Source of the DNA: Nocardioides oceani | GTDB taxonomy: Bacteria > Actinomycetota > Actinomycetes > Propionibacteriales > Nocardioidaceae | Assembly: GCF_030412965.1 (NCBI RefSeq) | Contig: NZ_JAUHJQ010000012.1 | Coordinates: 15,785-79,784, forward strand | DNA length: 64,000 bases | Reading direction: 5' to 3' | Shown here: in pieces, positions 17,483 to 25,642 of the stretch | Layout: every line of letters begins with the position of its first letter | Position numbering within the stretch: position 1 is the stretch's first letter | Made by a program: the position numbers and the translations under genes | The notes under the pieces: generated by a model | Told to the model about the DNA's origin: nothing | What the model saw: only the letters and a program-made list of their open reading frames with translations | The model's database searches: none

Positions 17483-18765
17483 TGGAGGAGCCGCGCCTGC
17501 GCACCTCGGTCCTTGTCTGGGGCGTCGGCCTCCTGGTCTACCTGCTGGCGGTCTTCCACCGCTCCTCGCTGGCCGTGGCCGGCCTGGCGGCCTCGGAGCG
17601 CTTCGACATCTCCGCCTCGCAGCTGGCGACGTTCACCATGCTCCAGCTGCTGGTGTACGCCGGCATGCAGGTGCCCGTCGGACTGCTCGTCGACCGCTGG
17701 GGCTCGCGCAGCGTGCTGCTGACCGGGCTGGTCACCATGACGCTGGCCCAGGTGGGGTTCGCCCTCGCCACGACGTACCCCCTCGCCCTCGCGGCCCGGG
17801 CGCTCGTCGGCGTCGGCGACGCGCTCACCTTCATCTGCGTGCTGCGCCTGGTGACCAGCTGGTTCCCGCTGCGGCACATCCCGCTGGTCAGCCAGCTCAC
17901 CGGCACGTTGGGCCAGCTCGGCGCGGTGATCTCCGCGGTGCCGATGACCTGGGCCCTGCGCGACCTCGGCTGGACGACGGCGTACCTCGGCGCGGCCGCG
18001 CTGGGCCCGGTGCTCATGGTGGCGCTGCTGCTCGTCCTGCGCGACACCCCCACCCGGCGCAACCTGCGTGGCGAGCCGATGTCGCTGGCGGCGGTCCGGC
18101 GCAGCCTGGCCGCGTCGTGGTCGGAGCCGGGCACCCGGCTGGGGTTCTGGATGCACTTCTCCACCCCGTTCAGCGGCAACGTGCTGGGCCTGCTGTGGGG
18201 CTACCCGTTCTTCGTCCGCGGCGAGGGCCTGTCGCCGGCGGTCGCGAGCACGCTGCTGACCGTGGTCGTGGTGGCCGTGATGGCCTCGGGCCCGGTGCTC
18301 GGCTGGCTCGTCGGCGTCCACCCGTGGCACCGGTCCTCGATGGTGCTCGGCATCGTGGGCGCGATCGCCACGGCGTGGACCGTCGTGCTGGCCTGGCCGG
18401 GGGAGGCACCCCTGCCGGTGCTGGTCGTGCTCGCGCTGGTCGTCGGCGTCGGCGGGCCGGCGTCGATGGTCGGCTTCGACGTCGGCCGCACGTCGAACCC
18501 ACCGGAGCGGCTCGCCAGCTCCAGCGGCCTGATCAACCAGGGCGGCTTCATCGCGAGCCTGGTTCTCGTCGTCGCGGTCGGCGTCGTCCTGGACTGGCGG
18601 ACCCCGACCGGCTCGGACTACACGCCCGAGGCGTTCCGGTGGGCGATGAGCACGCAGTACGTCCTGTGGGCGCTGGGCGCCTCGCAGGTCTGGCGCTACC
18701 GCCGGCTGGCGCGGCTCACCACCACCCGTGAGGCGCTGACCGCCTCGGTCCGGGGCCGTCCCTGA
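17482..18765 (+). CDS. Major facilitator superfamily transporter
   Basis: A 427-residue membrane protein with about 12 predicted helices and the MFS motif A-like loop between helices 2 and 3 (GLLVDRWGSRSVLL). The mid-loop around residues 195-215 is short. Substrate cannot be inferred; the VYLLAVFHRSSLAVAGL start and NQGGF stretch in helix 11 resemble nitrate/nitrite- or drug-type MFS members only loosely. Its start codon shares a base with the uvrB stop (TAGTG). A TetR gene follows 31 bases downstream and may regulate it. Confidence 0.88.
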   Translation: MEEPRLRTSVLVWGVGLLVYLLAVFHRSSLAVAGLAASERFDISASQLATFTMLQLLVYAGMQVPVGLLVDRWGSRSVLLTGLVTMTLAQVGFALATTYPLALAARALVGVGDALTFICVLRLVTSWFPLRHIPLVSQLTGTLGQLGAVISAVPMTWALRDLGWTTAYLGAAALGPVLMVALLLVLRDTPTRRNLRGEPMSLAAVRRSLAASWSEPGTRLGFWMHFSTPFSGNVLGLLWGYPFFVRGEGLSPAVASTLLTVVVVAVMASGPVLGWLVGVHPWHRSSMVLGIVGAIATAWTVVLAWPGEAPLPVLVVLALVVGVGGPASMVGFDVGRTSNPPERLASSSGLINQGGFIASLVLVVAVGVVLDWRTPTGSDYTPEAFRWAMSTQYVLWALGASQVWRYRRLARLTTTREALTASVRGRP

Positions 18766-18782
18766 CCACCTGCCTACAAGGT

Positions 18783-18798
18783 ATAGGGTGAAACCTAT
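18783..18798. promoter_or_regulatory. Inverted repeat over the TetR start, candidate auto-operator
   Basis: ATAGG and CCTAT arms separated by GTGAAA cover the -10 box (TAGGGT, 18784-18789) and the ATG at 18797. This is where a TetR repressor would bind to control its own leaderless transcript. Confidence 0.4.
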
Positions 18799-19369
18799 GT
18801 CAGTTAGGAAGGGCCTCAGTGCCGACCGCGTGGTCGTCGCAGCCGCCGAGCTCGCCGACGACGTCGGCCTGGCCGAGGTGACGTTGTCGACGCTCGCGCG
18901 TCGCTTCGAGGTGAAGCCGGCCAGCCTGTACTCCCACGTCGCGGGCTCCGACGACCTGCGGACCCGCGTGGCGCTGCTGGCGCTGGCCGAGCTCGCCGAC
19001 CACGCGGCGGACGCCGTCGCGGGACGGGCCGGCGGGGACGCGCTGCGCGCGATCGCCGACGTCCACCGGGAGTACGCCGCCACCCACCCCGGCCGGTACG
19101 ACGCCGCCCGCCTGCGCCTGGACGCCGCGACGGCCGCGTCGAGCGCCGGACCGCGGCTGGCCGCGATGATGCGGGCGGCGCTGGCGGGCTACCGCCTCGG
19201 CGAGCCGGACGAGACCCACGCGGTCCGGCTCGTCGGCAGCGTGGTGCACGGCTTCGTCGACCTCGAGCGGTCCGGCGGCTTCGACCACAGCGCACCCACC
19301 AGCGAGGAGACGTGGCACCGGGTGCTGGACAGCCTGGACGCCACGTTCGCCGGCTGGAGCGCCTCGTGA
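18797..19369 (+). CDS. TetR family transcriptional regulator
   Basis: A 190-residue regulator. The helix-turn-helix is at about residues 25-50 (VTLSTLARRFEVKPASLYSHVAGSDDLR), and the C-terminal half has the compact helical pattern seen in TetR proteins with a WHG/TetR_C_33-like domain (FVDLERSGGFDH). GTG 18788 is an alternative start, but TAGGGT lies exactly 7 bases before ATG 18797. It is followed by, and its TGA overlaps, the FBP gene. It may control itself and the preceding MFS gene. Confidence 0.9.
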   Translation: MSVRKGLSADRVVVAAAELADDVGLAEVTLSTLARRFEVKPASLYSHVAGSDDLRTRVALLALAELADHAADAVAGRAGGDALRAIADVHREYAATHPGRYDAARLRLDAATAASSAGPRLAAMMRAALAGYRLGEPDETHAVRLVGSVVHGFVDLERSGGFDHSAPTSEETWHRVLDSLDATFAGWSAS

Positions 19370-19866
19370 GGCCGGTGACCGAGCGCGAGGTCCGCGCGTC
19401 GTTCGTCAACGCCAGCCGGGGCGAGGCCAGCCGCCTGCGGCTGCCTGACCTGGCCGACCAGCCCTGGGACGACCTGGACTTCCTCGGCTGGGTCGACGAG
19501 CGAGCGCCCCTCCAGTGCTACGTGGTGCTCGCGCCCGAGGACGGCGAGGCGGTCGGCATCCAGCTGCGCCGCTCGCAGGGCGGTGCGGGGCCGCGGCGGG
19601 CGCGGATGTGCTCGCTGTGCCTGACCACGCACCCTGGCCAGGGCGCTGCGCTGCTCGTCGCGCCGCGGGCCGGCCGGTCCGGCCGGGACGGCAACTCCGT
19701 CGGTATCGACGCCTGCGTCGACCTGGCCTGCTCGGCGTACGTCCGGGGGCTCAGGCCACTGCCGGCGCTCATGCGGGTGCCCGAGACGCTCTCGACCGAG
19801 GAGCGCGCCGCGCGGCTGCGGCGCAACCTCGAGACGTTCGTGGCGCGGGTGCGGGCGTCGGCCTGA
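19366..19866 (+). CDS. FBP-type treble-clef zinc-finger protein (EF-G-binding, FusB-like C domain)
   Basis: A 166-residue protein of the family related to the C-terminal domain of the fusidic-acid resistance protein FusB, which binds elongation factor G. It opens MRPVTEREVRASFVNASRGE, a typical family start, and has a four-cysteine zinc site: C-x2-C in MCSLCL and a later C-x3-C pair in DACVDLAC. GTG 19366 overlaps the TetR stop as GTGA; GTG 19375 is an alternative but would drop the conserved R-P. Most family members are not shown to give resistance, so a ribosome-associated role is only inferred. Confidence 0.8.
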   Translation: MRPVTEREVRASFVNASRGEASRLRLPDLADQPWDDLDFLGWVDERAPLQCYVVLAPEDGEAVGIQLRRSQGGAGPRRARMCSLCLTTHPGQGAALLVAPRAGRSGRDGNSVGIDACVDLACSAYVRGLRPLPALMRVPETLSTEERAARLRRNLETFVARVRASA

Positions 19867-19871
19867 GCCCC

Positions 19872-19877
19872 TAGGGT
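19872..19877 (+). promoter_or_regulatory. -10 box of leaderless promoter for MmcQ/YjbR gene
   Basis: TAGGGT, 7 bases before the GTG at 19885. Confidence 0.55.
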
Positions 19878-19884
19878 CGCGGGC

Positions 19885-20241
19885 GTGGACGTCGAGCGGA
19901 TCCAGGCCCACTGCCTGGCCAAGCCCGGTGCCTGGCCCGACGACCCCTGGGGCCACGAGCACCCGGTGATCAAGGTCGGGTCGGCCGACCGCGCGAAGAT
20001 CTTCGCGTTCCTGCGCGAGGACGGCGTCGGCGTCAAGGCGGGCACCCGCGAGGTCGCCGACGAGTGGCTGGACCGGCACCCGGGCCACGCCCGGGTGATG
20101 GCCTACATCGGGCGCAGCGGCTGGAACGACCTGTCCTTCGAGATCCCCGACGACGAGCTGCTCGAGGCCGTCGACGAGTCCTACCGGCTCGTCGTCGAGG
20201 GCCTGCCGCGCAAGCACCGCCCCGACGGCTGGGACGCCTGA
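19885..20241 (+). CDS. MmcQ/YjbR family protein
   Basis: A 118-residue alpha/beta protein. The start DVERIQAHCLAKPGAWPDDPWGHEHPVIKVG and the end WNDLSFEIPDDELLEAVDESYRLVVEGLPRK are typical of the MmcQ/YjbR fold, which resembles DNA-binding CyaY-like or double-wing domains. The biological function of the family is unclear. It has its own leaderless-type promoter and ends facing the large operon on the opposite strand. Confidence 0.85.
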   Translation: MDVERIQAHCLAKPGAWPDDPWGHEHPVIKVGSADRAKIFAFLREDGVGVKAGTREVADEWLDRHPGHARVMAYIGRSGWNDLSFEIPDDELLEAVDESYRLVVEGLPRKHRPDGWDA

Positions 20242-20265
20242 CCGACGCGCCCACCCGACGGCGCA

Positions 20266-20301
20266 CCAGCACCGGGCCGGCACCGGCCGGCCCCGGGCTG
20301 G
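20266..20301. terminator. GC-rich hairpin between convergent genes
   Basis: CCAGC-A-CCGGG pairs with CCCGGGCTGG around a self-complementary GCCGGCACCGGC centre. It sits after the MmcQ gene and after the GH26-OpgC gene on the other strand, fitting a two-way terminator without a U-run. Confidence 0.45.
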
Positions 20302-20312
20302 CACAGGCCCGG

Positions 20313-22910
20313 CTACCGGGGGATGACGGAGAACAGGAACTTCCTCCGCACCATCAACCAGATCGCCAGCATGACGACGGTGTGCACGAGCGTGCCCTGC
20401 CAGACGCTGCCCCGGTCGAGGCCGGGGATGTTGCCGACGGCCAGCGCGAAGAACACGTGGACGATGAAGACGTAGAGGCTCGCGGCGCCGAGCGGGATCC
20501 ACAGCCAGCCGACCACCTTGTCGATCGGCTTCCAGCAGGTCGTCAGCACCGCGTGGGCCACCACGACCATGAGCGCGAGGTCGACCAGGCGTCCGGGCTG
20601 CAGGAAGATCCGCGTGTAGGCGTGGTCGTAGAGCCACCCGTAGGAGCCGTCGGGGAACGGTGTCGCGGCGAGCCCGAAGCGGTGCCCGGCCCACAGCCAC
20701 ACCAGCGCGGCGGCGTACCCCACGACGAGCACGCCGCAGCCGACCTTGCCCGGCCGGGTGGTCAGCGCGCGGGTGATCTGTCGCCGGTAGTGGCCCACGA
20801 CGAGACCGTGGGCGAACGGCAGCTGCCAGGTCAGCAGCGGGAAGACGTCCTCGAACTGCGAGGGGAACCAGTGCGGCTCCTCGATCGCGCCGTAGACGAA
20901 CGCCGCCCAGGACAGCGCCAGCAGCACCCACCACAGGCCGCGCCGGACCAGCCACATCATCGCGGGGAGCAGCAGGCTCAGCACGACGAAGAGCCCCATG
21001 ATGTTGAAGACCCACGGCCCCATCTCCAGCAGCAGGAGCTGCTTGACGGCGTACCACGGCGGTGGGTAGTCGAAGAGCCGCGCGGCGTTGGCGTAGAGGT
21101 CGTAGACCTGCCCCTGGACGGCCGTGCCGTCCTCGCCGGTGCCGCGGTCGGTGAAGGTCGTGATGTCCGTGGCGTCCACGAACGGCAGCAGCCCGAGCAG
21201 GTAGACGACGAGCACGACGACCAGGGCGACGAGGTACTGCTTGCGGGCGCGCTTGAGCATCGTCACCGCGGTCGCCCACTCGCCGAACCGGCGCACCGTC
21301 GGCGCGTAGATCATGCCGAGCACGATCCCCGACAGGAGCACGAACATCTCCGCGCCGGTGATCGCGCCGATCGCGTTGAGGCTGACGTAGGAGTACGGGC
21401 TGGCGACCTCGATGTGGGTGAAGACGACGGTGAGGATGATCCAGCCGCGGAACAGGTCGAGCCGCCGGTCGCGGGGGTCGTGCTCGTCGGGGTAGCGCCA
21501 CGACGGCACGTAGCGGCCGACGAGGCCGGCCACGAGGAAGGCGACGGCGAGCAGCGCCGCGCAGAAGACGATCCAGCCCATCTCCTCGCCGACGTCGTCG
21601 GCGTCGACCTGGCGGCCCTGGGCGGTCGCGGCGTTGCCCGCGTCCTGGTCGAGCACCCGGGTGACCGGTCCGGTGTCGACCCCGGAGCCGGCGAGGTCCC
21701 GCCGCAGCGCCGCGGAGAGCCGGTCGGTGCGCGTCCCGCGCCAGTCGACCACGCGCTCGTCGACCTCCGCCTCGGGTCGCCGCTGCTCCAACCAGGAGAT
21801 GCCGGCGATCAACGGGTGGTCCTCGACGGCGGCGAAGACCTGCCGCCACCAGGTCCGCTTGATCTCCAGCTCGGGGTCGCCGTCGCCGTCGGGCTCCCAC
21901 AGGGCCGCGGTCTCCACGAGGAAGGGCTTGTCGTGACGCGCGGCGAACCGGTCGTAGAACGGCCGGCCCCCGGTCCCTCGCGCGTAGCCGAAGCGCTCCT
22001 CCAGCCGCTCGACGAAGGCGCCGGGCGCCGGGGCGACGTCGACCTCGAAGCCCTCGCTGGACTCCAGGTCCCCGGTCTCGCCGCCCTCGACGGGGTCGAG
22101 GTCGTTGTCGACGCGGCCGCGGTCGACGCCGAAGTGGTAGAGCGTCAGGCCGACCCAGTCGACGGCATCAGCGCCGGGCCAGTACGGCGCGTAGGGGTCG
22201 TCGCGCCCGTCGAGCCGCTCGTTGCCGTCGGTGTCCAGCGCCCGCACGTCCGCGACCCGGTCCGGGTCCACGTCGCCGTACGCCGCCCCGAAGGGGTAGC
22301 CCGCGCCGTACACCGGCGACCACACCATCGCCGCGTGGTCGGTCGCGTCGTGGACGGCGTCGGCGACGGTGCGGAACGCCTCGACGTACGCCTCGGGCTG
22401 CTGGCCCCACTGGTACCAGGTGCCGTTCATCTCGGGCGCGAAGCGGACGAGGAAGAACGTGTCGAGCTCGCGGTGCAGCCCGGCGAGCTCGTCGGCGAGG
22501 TCGGCGGCGTGGTCGGCGGTGAGGTCGCCGAGCGGCGCCAGCGGCTCGAGGGTCACCGTGGCGACGGCGCCCTGGGCGGCGGCCTGCTCGACGAACTGCC
22601 GCAGGTAGGTCCGGTCGTCCTCCGACAGCGGGTAGTTGACCCGCTGGGAGTACAACGCCGGGGTGGTCCCGAGCCGGTCGGCGTAGTCGGCGGCGAGGTC
22701 CTCGGTCCAGTCCAGGCCGGGGCCGAACCAGGGGCTCCCGGTCCGCGGCTGCGGCACCGGGTCGGGGGAGGGATCGCCCTCGGCGGCGGTCGCCGGCGCG
22801 GCCAGCAGGAACGGCGCCAGGAACGGCGCGAGGACGGCGAGCAGGAGCAGCAGCGTCCGCGGGCGCCCCGCCGAGCGTCGCCCGGGGACGGTCAGGAGTG
22901 GCGCAGGCAC
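20313..22910 (-). CDS. GH26-like glycoside hydrolase fused to OpgC acyltransferase
   Basis: An 865-residue exported membrane protein. A signal/anchor (about 18-43) leads into an extracytoplasmic GH26-like (beta/alpha) domain (about 55-370): RFAPEMNGTWYQWG carries the expected acid/base E160 and KPFLVETAALWEP the expected nucleophile E333; DTDGNERLDGRDD (226-238) looks like a calcium loop. From about 440 follows an OpgC-type domain (RLDLFRGWIILTVVFTHI, about ten membrane helices), a family that adds succinyl or similar groups to periplasmic glucans. GTG 22910 has a GGAG site 6 bases away and overlaps the kinase gene end by 19 bases. It is last in the operon with a polymerising glycosyltransferase, so it probably trims and decorates the same polymer. 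Confidence 0.82.
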   Translation of the reverse strand: MPAPLLTVPGRRSAGRPRTLLLLLAVLAPFLAPFLLAAPATAAEGDPSPDPVPQPRTGSPWFGPGLDWTEDLAADYADRLGTTPALYSQRVNYPLSEDDRTYLRQFVEQAAAQGAVATVTLEPLAPLGDLTADHAADLADELAGLHRELDTFFLVRFAPEMNGTWYQWGQQPEAYVEAFRTVADAVHDATDHAAMVWSPVYGAGYPFGAAYGDVDPDRVADVRALDTDGNERLDGRDDPYAPYWPGADAVDWVGLTLYHFGVDRGRVDNDLDPVEGGETGDLESSEGFEVDVAPAPGAFVERLEERFGYARGTGGRPFYDRFAARHDKPFLVETAALWEPDGDGDPELEIKRTWWRQVFAAVEDHPLIAGISWLEQRRPEAEVDERVVDWRGTRTDRLSAALRRDLAGSGVDTGPVTRVLDQDAGNAATAQGRQVDADDVGEEMGWIVFCAALLAVAFLVAGLVGRYVPSWRYPDEHDPRDRRLDLFRGWIILTVVFTHIEVASPYSYVSLNAIGAITGAEMFVLLSGIVLGMIYAPTVRRFGEWATAVTMLKRARKQYLVALVVVLVVYLLGLLPFVDATDITTFTDRGTGEDGTAVQGQVYDLYANAARLFDYPPPWYAVKQLLLLEMGPWVFNIMGLFVVLSLLLPAMMWLVRRGLWWVLLALSWAAFVYGAIEEPHWFPSQFEDVFPLLTWQLPFAHGLVVGHYRRQITRALTTRPGKVGCGVLVVGYAAALVWLWAGHRFGLAATPFPDGSYGWLYDHAYTRIFLQPGRLVDLALMVVVAHAVLTTCWKPIDKVVGWLWIPLGAASLYVFIVHVFFALAVGNIPGLDRGSVWQGTLVHTVVMLAIWLMVRRKFLFSVIPR

Positions 22911-23338
22911 ACCAGTCTCCACAGGTTGCGCCCGTCCTCTCGTCGGTACTCCAGCTCGTCGACGGTCGCCAGGGTCAGGGCGAGGCCGCGCCCGGACTCG
23001 GCGTCCTCGCCCGGCATGCTCACCCGGCTCAGGTCCAGCTCGGCCCGGACGCCGTCGTCGTGCAGGACCGCCACCAGCCGGTCGACCTCGACGGCCAGGT
23101 CGAGCTCCACGCCCCGCGCACCGTGGGCGTCGTCGTGCTCCTCGCCGTACGCGTGCTCGACGATGTTGGCGAGCACCTCGACGACCGCGAGCTCGAACCG
23201 CATCCGGTCCAGGTCTCCGACCTGCGGCGTCTCGGCCCACAGCAGCTCGAGCTCGTGGTGGGCCAGGTCGACGGTGTCGGGCACGGCCGGCGCCGACAGG
23301 TGGCGGTGCGCCGTGCCGGGAGGGCGCTCCTCAGTCAT
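22892..23338 (-). CDS. RsbW-type anti-sigma/anti-regulator serine kinase (HATPase_c)
   Basis: A 148-residue GHKL ATPase of the RsbW/SpoIIAB kind. The N box is FELAVVEVLANIVEHAY (N58), the G1 box DDG (94-96) and the G2 box ESGRGLAL (115-121). Such kinases phosphorylate a STAS antagonist and bind a target when the antagonist is phosphorylated. Its ATG overlaps the STAS stop by 8 bases. No sigma factor is encoded nearby, so its target may be the glycosyltransferase or a distant factor. It forms a full partner-switching set with the SpoIIE-type phosphatase and STAS protein in the same operon. Confidence 0.9.
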   Translation of the reverse strand: MTEERPPGTAHRHLSAPAVPDTVDLAHHELELLWAETPQVGDLDRMRFELAVVEVLANIVEHAYGEEHDDAHGARGVELDLAVEVDRLVAVLHDDGVRAELDLSRVSMPGEDAESGRGLALTLATVDELEYRREDGRNLWRLVCLRHS

Positions 23339-23666
23339 CGAACGCGGTGTCCACGTCGTCGCGGGGGCGCAGGACCTTGTCCATGTTGGTGAGCTGGAAG
23401 ACGGTGAGCACCGTCGCGGTGGGCCGGGCGATCCGCAGGTCGCCGCCGGCCTGGCGGGCCGACTTGAGCCCGGCGATGATCGCGCCGAGGCCCGAGGAGT
23501 CCAGGAACGTCGTCTCCGCCAGGTCGACCACCACCCGGGTGGCGCCGGAGGACACCAGCTCGCCGAGCAGCTCCTTGAGCTGCCGCGCCGACACCATGTT
23601 CAGCCGGCCCTTGGGCACGACCACGCCGATCCCGCCCTCACGGCGGTCGACCTCGATCTCGATCAT
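23331..23666 (-). CDS. STAS-domain anti-sigma factor antagonist
   Basis: A 111-residue single STAS domain of the SpoIIAA/RsbV kind. The phospho-site motif is intact: D56-SSGLG, with S57 as the expected phosphorylated serine, preceded by RVVVDLAETTFL. The ATG at 23666 overlaps the glycosyltransferase stop as ATGA, and its own stop overlaps the kinase start. It should be phosphorylated by the RsbW-like kinase and dephosphorylated by the SpoIIE-like phosphatase encoded two genes upstream. Confidence 0.93.
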   Translation of the reverse strand: MIEIEVDRREGGIGVVVPKGRLNMVSARQLKELLGELVSSGATRVVVDLAETTFLDSSGLGAIIAGLKSARQAGGDLRIARPTATVLTVFQLTNMDKVLRPRDDVDTAFDD

Positions 23667-25642
23667 GACGATGCTCCTCCTCGAGCGACTTCGGGGACGT
23701 CGGCCGCATCTCCGAACCCGCGGTAGCGGACGGCCTGGATGATCACGGAGAAGATGACCAGGTCGAAGACGACCCAGACGATGTTGAAGACGGTGCCGAG
23801 CCAGGTGGCCTGGCCGACGGCGAGGCGTACGACGCCGATGACCGCGCCCGCGGCGAGCAGGCCCATCGCCCACAGCTGCGGCCGGACCAGGTCCCACCGC
23901 AGGCTCTCGTCCGCGCGCTTGGTCTTCGGCGTGACCGCGAAGTCGAGGCTGCGGCCGAGGAACACGTTGCCGAACGCCGAGGTGAAGGACTTGATCCAGA
24001 CCGGGAACAGCGCGAGGGAGTACTGCTGCCCGCGCCAGGTGGGTCTCCCAGCGGCCACGACGAAGAACAGCAGCTGGTTCACCACGAGGAACGGGACCAG
24101 CCGGATGAAGAACTCCGTGCTGATCGCCTGCACCGGCAGGACCCCGATGGTGAGGTACACGACCGGGGCGGCGATGTAGACGATCGCGGCGAAGCCGGAG
24201 AGGTAGCTCCACATCGTCGCGAAGTACATGAGCCGCTGGGCCCAGGAGAGCCGCTTCTGGGTGAGCGGGTTCTCCCGGAACAGCACCTGCACCGTGCCCT
24301 GCGCCCAGCGCAGCCGCTGGGTGAGCATCGTCTGCAGGTCCTCGGGCGCGAGACCGACCGCGAGCACCTCGTCGTGGTACGCCGTGCGCCAGCCCAGCCC
24401 GTGCAGGCGCATGCAGGTGGCCATGTCCTCGGTGACCGAGATGGTTGCCAGCGGCATGATCGGCTGCGCCTCGCCGCCCCGGTCGACGTCGACGGCGTTC
24501 ACCAGCGCCTGGACCGTCTCGACCGCGCCGAGCGGCGACCAGTCGCGGTGGGCCATCTGGTCCAGCGCCTCGTCGCTGATGGTCGCGAGCGAGTCGCCGC
24601 CCTCGCCGCCGAGGACGCCGAGCTCGGCGACCACGGCGAGGTCGGCCTGCACGGCCTCGAGGTCGGCGCGGACCAGCTCGCGGCGGATGCCGGTGAGCCG
24701 CTGCTGGAAGCGGTAGGTGACGTCGAAGAGCGCCTCGCCCTCGGCGAGCTCCTTCCGGGCCCGCCCGATGTCGAGCAGGATCGCGTCGAGCGCGTCGCGC
24801 ACGAGCGTCTCGTCGGGGGAGAGCTGCTTGCGCGCCTCGCGGATGACCTTCTTGGCCGTCCGCAGCGCCTTGTGGACGCCGATCTCGACCTCCGAGGCGT
24901 ACCGCGAGACACCGAGCTGCATGAGCGCCTCGCGCCGGATGACGGCGTTGGAGCCGCAGAAGAACGCCGCGTTCCAGCCGTCCTTGCCCTGCTGGATCGG
25001 TCCGTAGAACAGCGGCGCCTGGCTGCCCAGCGGGTCGCTCTCGGGGACGTTGACGAACCACTGCGGGGTCTGCACGAGCGCCATCTGCTCGTCGGTGAAG
25101 TAGCCCAGGGTGCGGTCGAGGATCTCCGGCTTCGGGATCTGGTCGGCGTCGAGGATCAGCAGGAACTCGCCCTCGGTCGCGAGCAGGGCGTTGTTGAGGT
25201 TGCCCGCCTTGGCGTGCCGCGGCATGCCCACCCAGTCCGCGGAGCGGGTGATGATCCCGATCCCCTCGGCCTCCGCGGCGGCCCGCATCTCGGGGCGGTT
25301 GCCGTCGTCGAGGATCCAGGTCCGGTGGGGGTAGCGGATCTCCTTGGCGGCCCGGGCGGTGGTCATCACCAGCTCGATCGGCTCGTTGTACGTCGTGATG
25401 AAGACGTCCACCGTCCGGCCCTCGGGCGCCGGGGGCGGGTCGCCGCGCTCCTTGAGGCGCCACATCCCCAGGCCGAAGAGCAGGGAGTCGATGAGGCTGT
25501 AGGTCTCGGCGATGACCAGGGGCACCGCGATCCACCACGCCGGCCAGTTCACCGAGAACAGCCAGCGCCAGACGATGTAGTTGAGACCCAGGATCGTCGT
25601 GAGGAGGACGATCGTCCGGATCAGCAGGAGGCGTCGGGTCAT
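23663..25642 (-). CDS. Cellulose-synthase-like family 2 glycosyltransferase with large insertion
   Basis: A 659-residue processive GT2 with two N-terminal helices, a cytosolic catalytic domain and about six C-terminal helices. The BcsA-type motifs are all present: DDG (112-114), DAD (165-167), FFCGS (227-231), TED (404-406) and QRLRW (442-446). Two oddities: about 155 residues, helical and charged, are inserted between FFCGS and TED, where BcsA has only some 15; and there is no C-terminal PilZ domain, so it should not answer to c-di-GMP in the usual way. It makes a beta-linked polysaccharide of unknown sugar and extrudes it. Its ATG overlaps the phosphatase stop (ATGA). Confidence 0.9.
   Translation of the reverse strand: MTRRLLLIRTIVLLTTILGLNYIVWRWLFSVNWPAWWIAVPLVIAETYSLIDSLLFGLGMWRLKERGDPPPAPEGRTVDVFITTYNEPIELVMTTARAAKEIRYPHRTWILDDGNRPEMRAAAEAEGIGIITRSADWVGMPRHAKAGNLNNALLATEGEFLLILDADQIPKPEILDRTLGYFTDEQMALVQTPQWFVNVPESDPLGSQAPLFYGPIQQGKDGWNAAFFCGSNAVIRREALMQLGVSRYASEVEIGVHKALRTAKKVIREARKQLSPDETLVRDALDAILLDIGRARKELAEGEALFDVTYRFQQRLTGIRRELVRADLEAVQADLAVVAELGVLGGEGGDSLATISDEALDQMAHRDWSPLGAVETVQALVNAVDVDRGGEAQPIMPLATISVTEDMATCMRLHGLGWRTAYHDEVLAVGLAPEDLQTMLTQRLRWAQGTVQVLFRENPLTQKRLSWAQRLMYFATMWSYLSGFAAIVYIAAPVVYLTIGVLPVQAISTEFFIRLVPFLVVNQLLFFVVAAGRPTWRGQQYSLALFPVWIKSFTSAFGNVFLGRSLDFAVTPKTKRADESLRWDLVRPQLWAMGLLAAGAVIGVVRLAVGQATWLGTVFNIVWVVFDLVIFSVIIQAVRYRGFGDAADVPEVARGGASS

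Noticed and set aside
20064..23726. 1220-codon plus-strand open frame
   Set aside because: Arg/Gly/Pro/Val/Asp-rich shadow of the GH26-OpgC, kinase and STAS genes, which have clear motifs on the minus strand.
23958..23971. KstR-like AACACGTT inside the glycosyltransferase gene
   Set aside because: It lies within coding sequence, lacks both end bases of the motif (A and C instead of T and A) and has no gene start near it.
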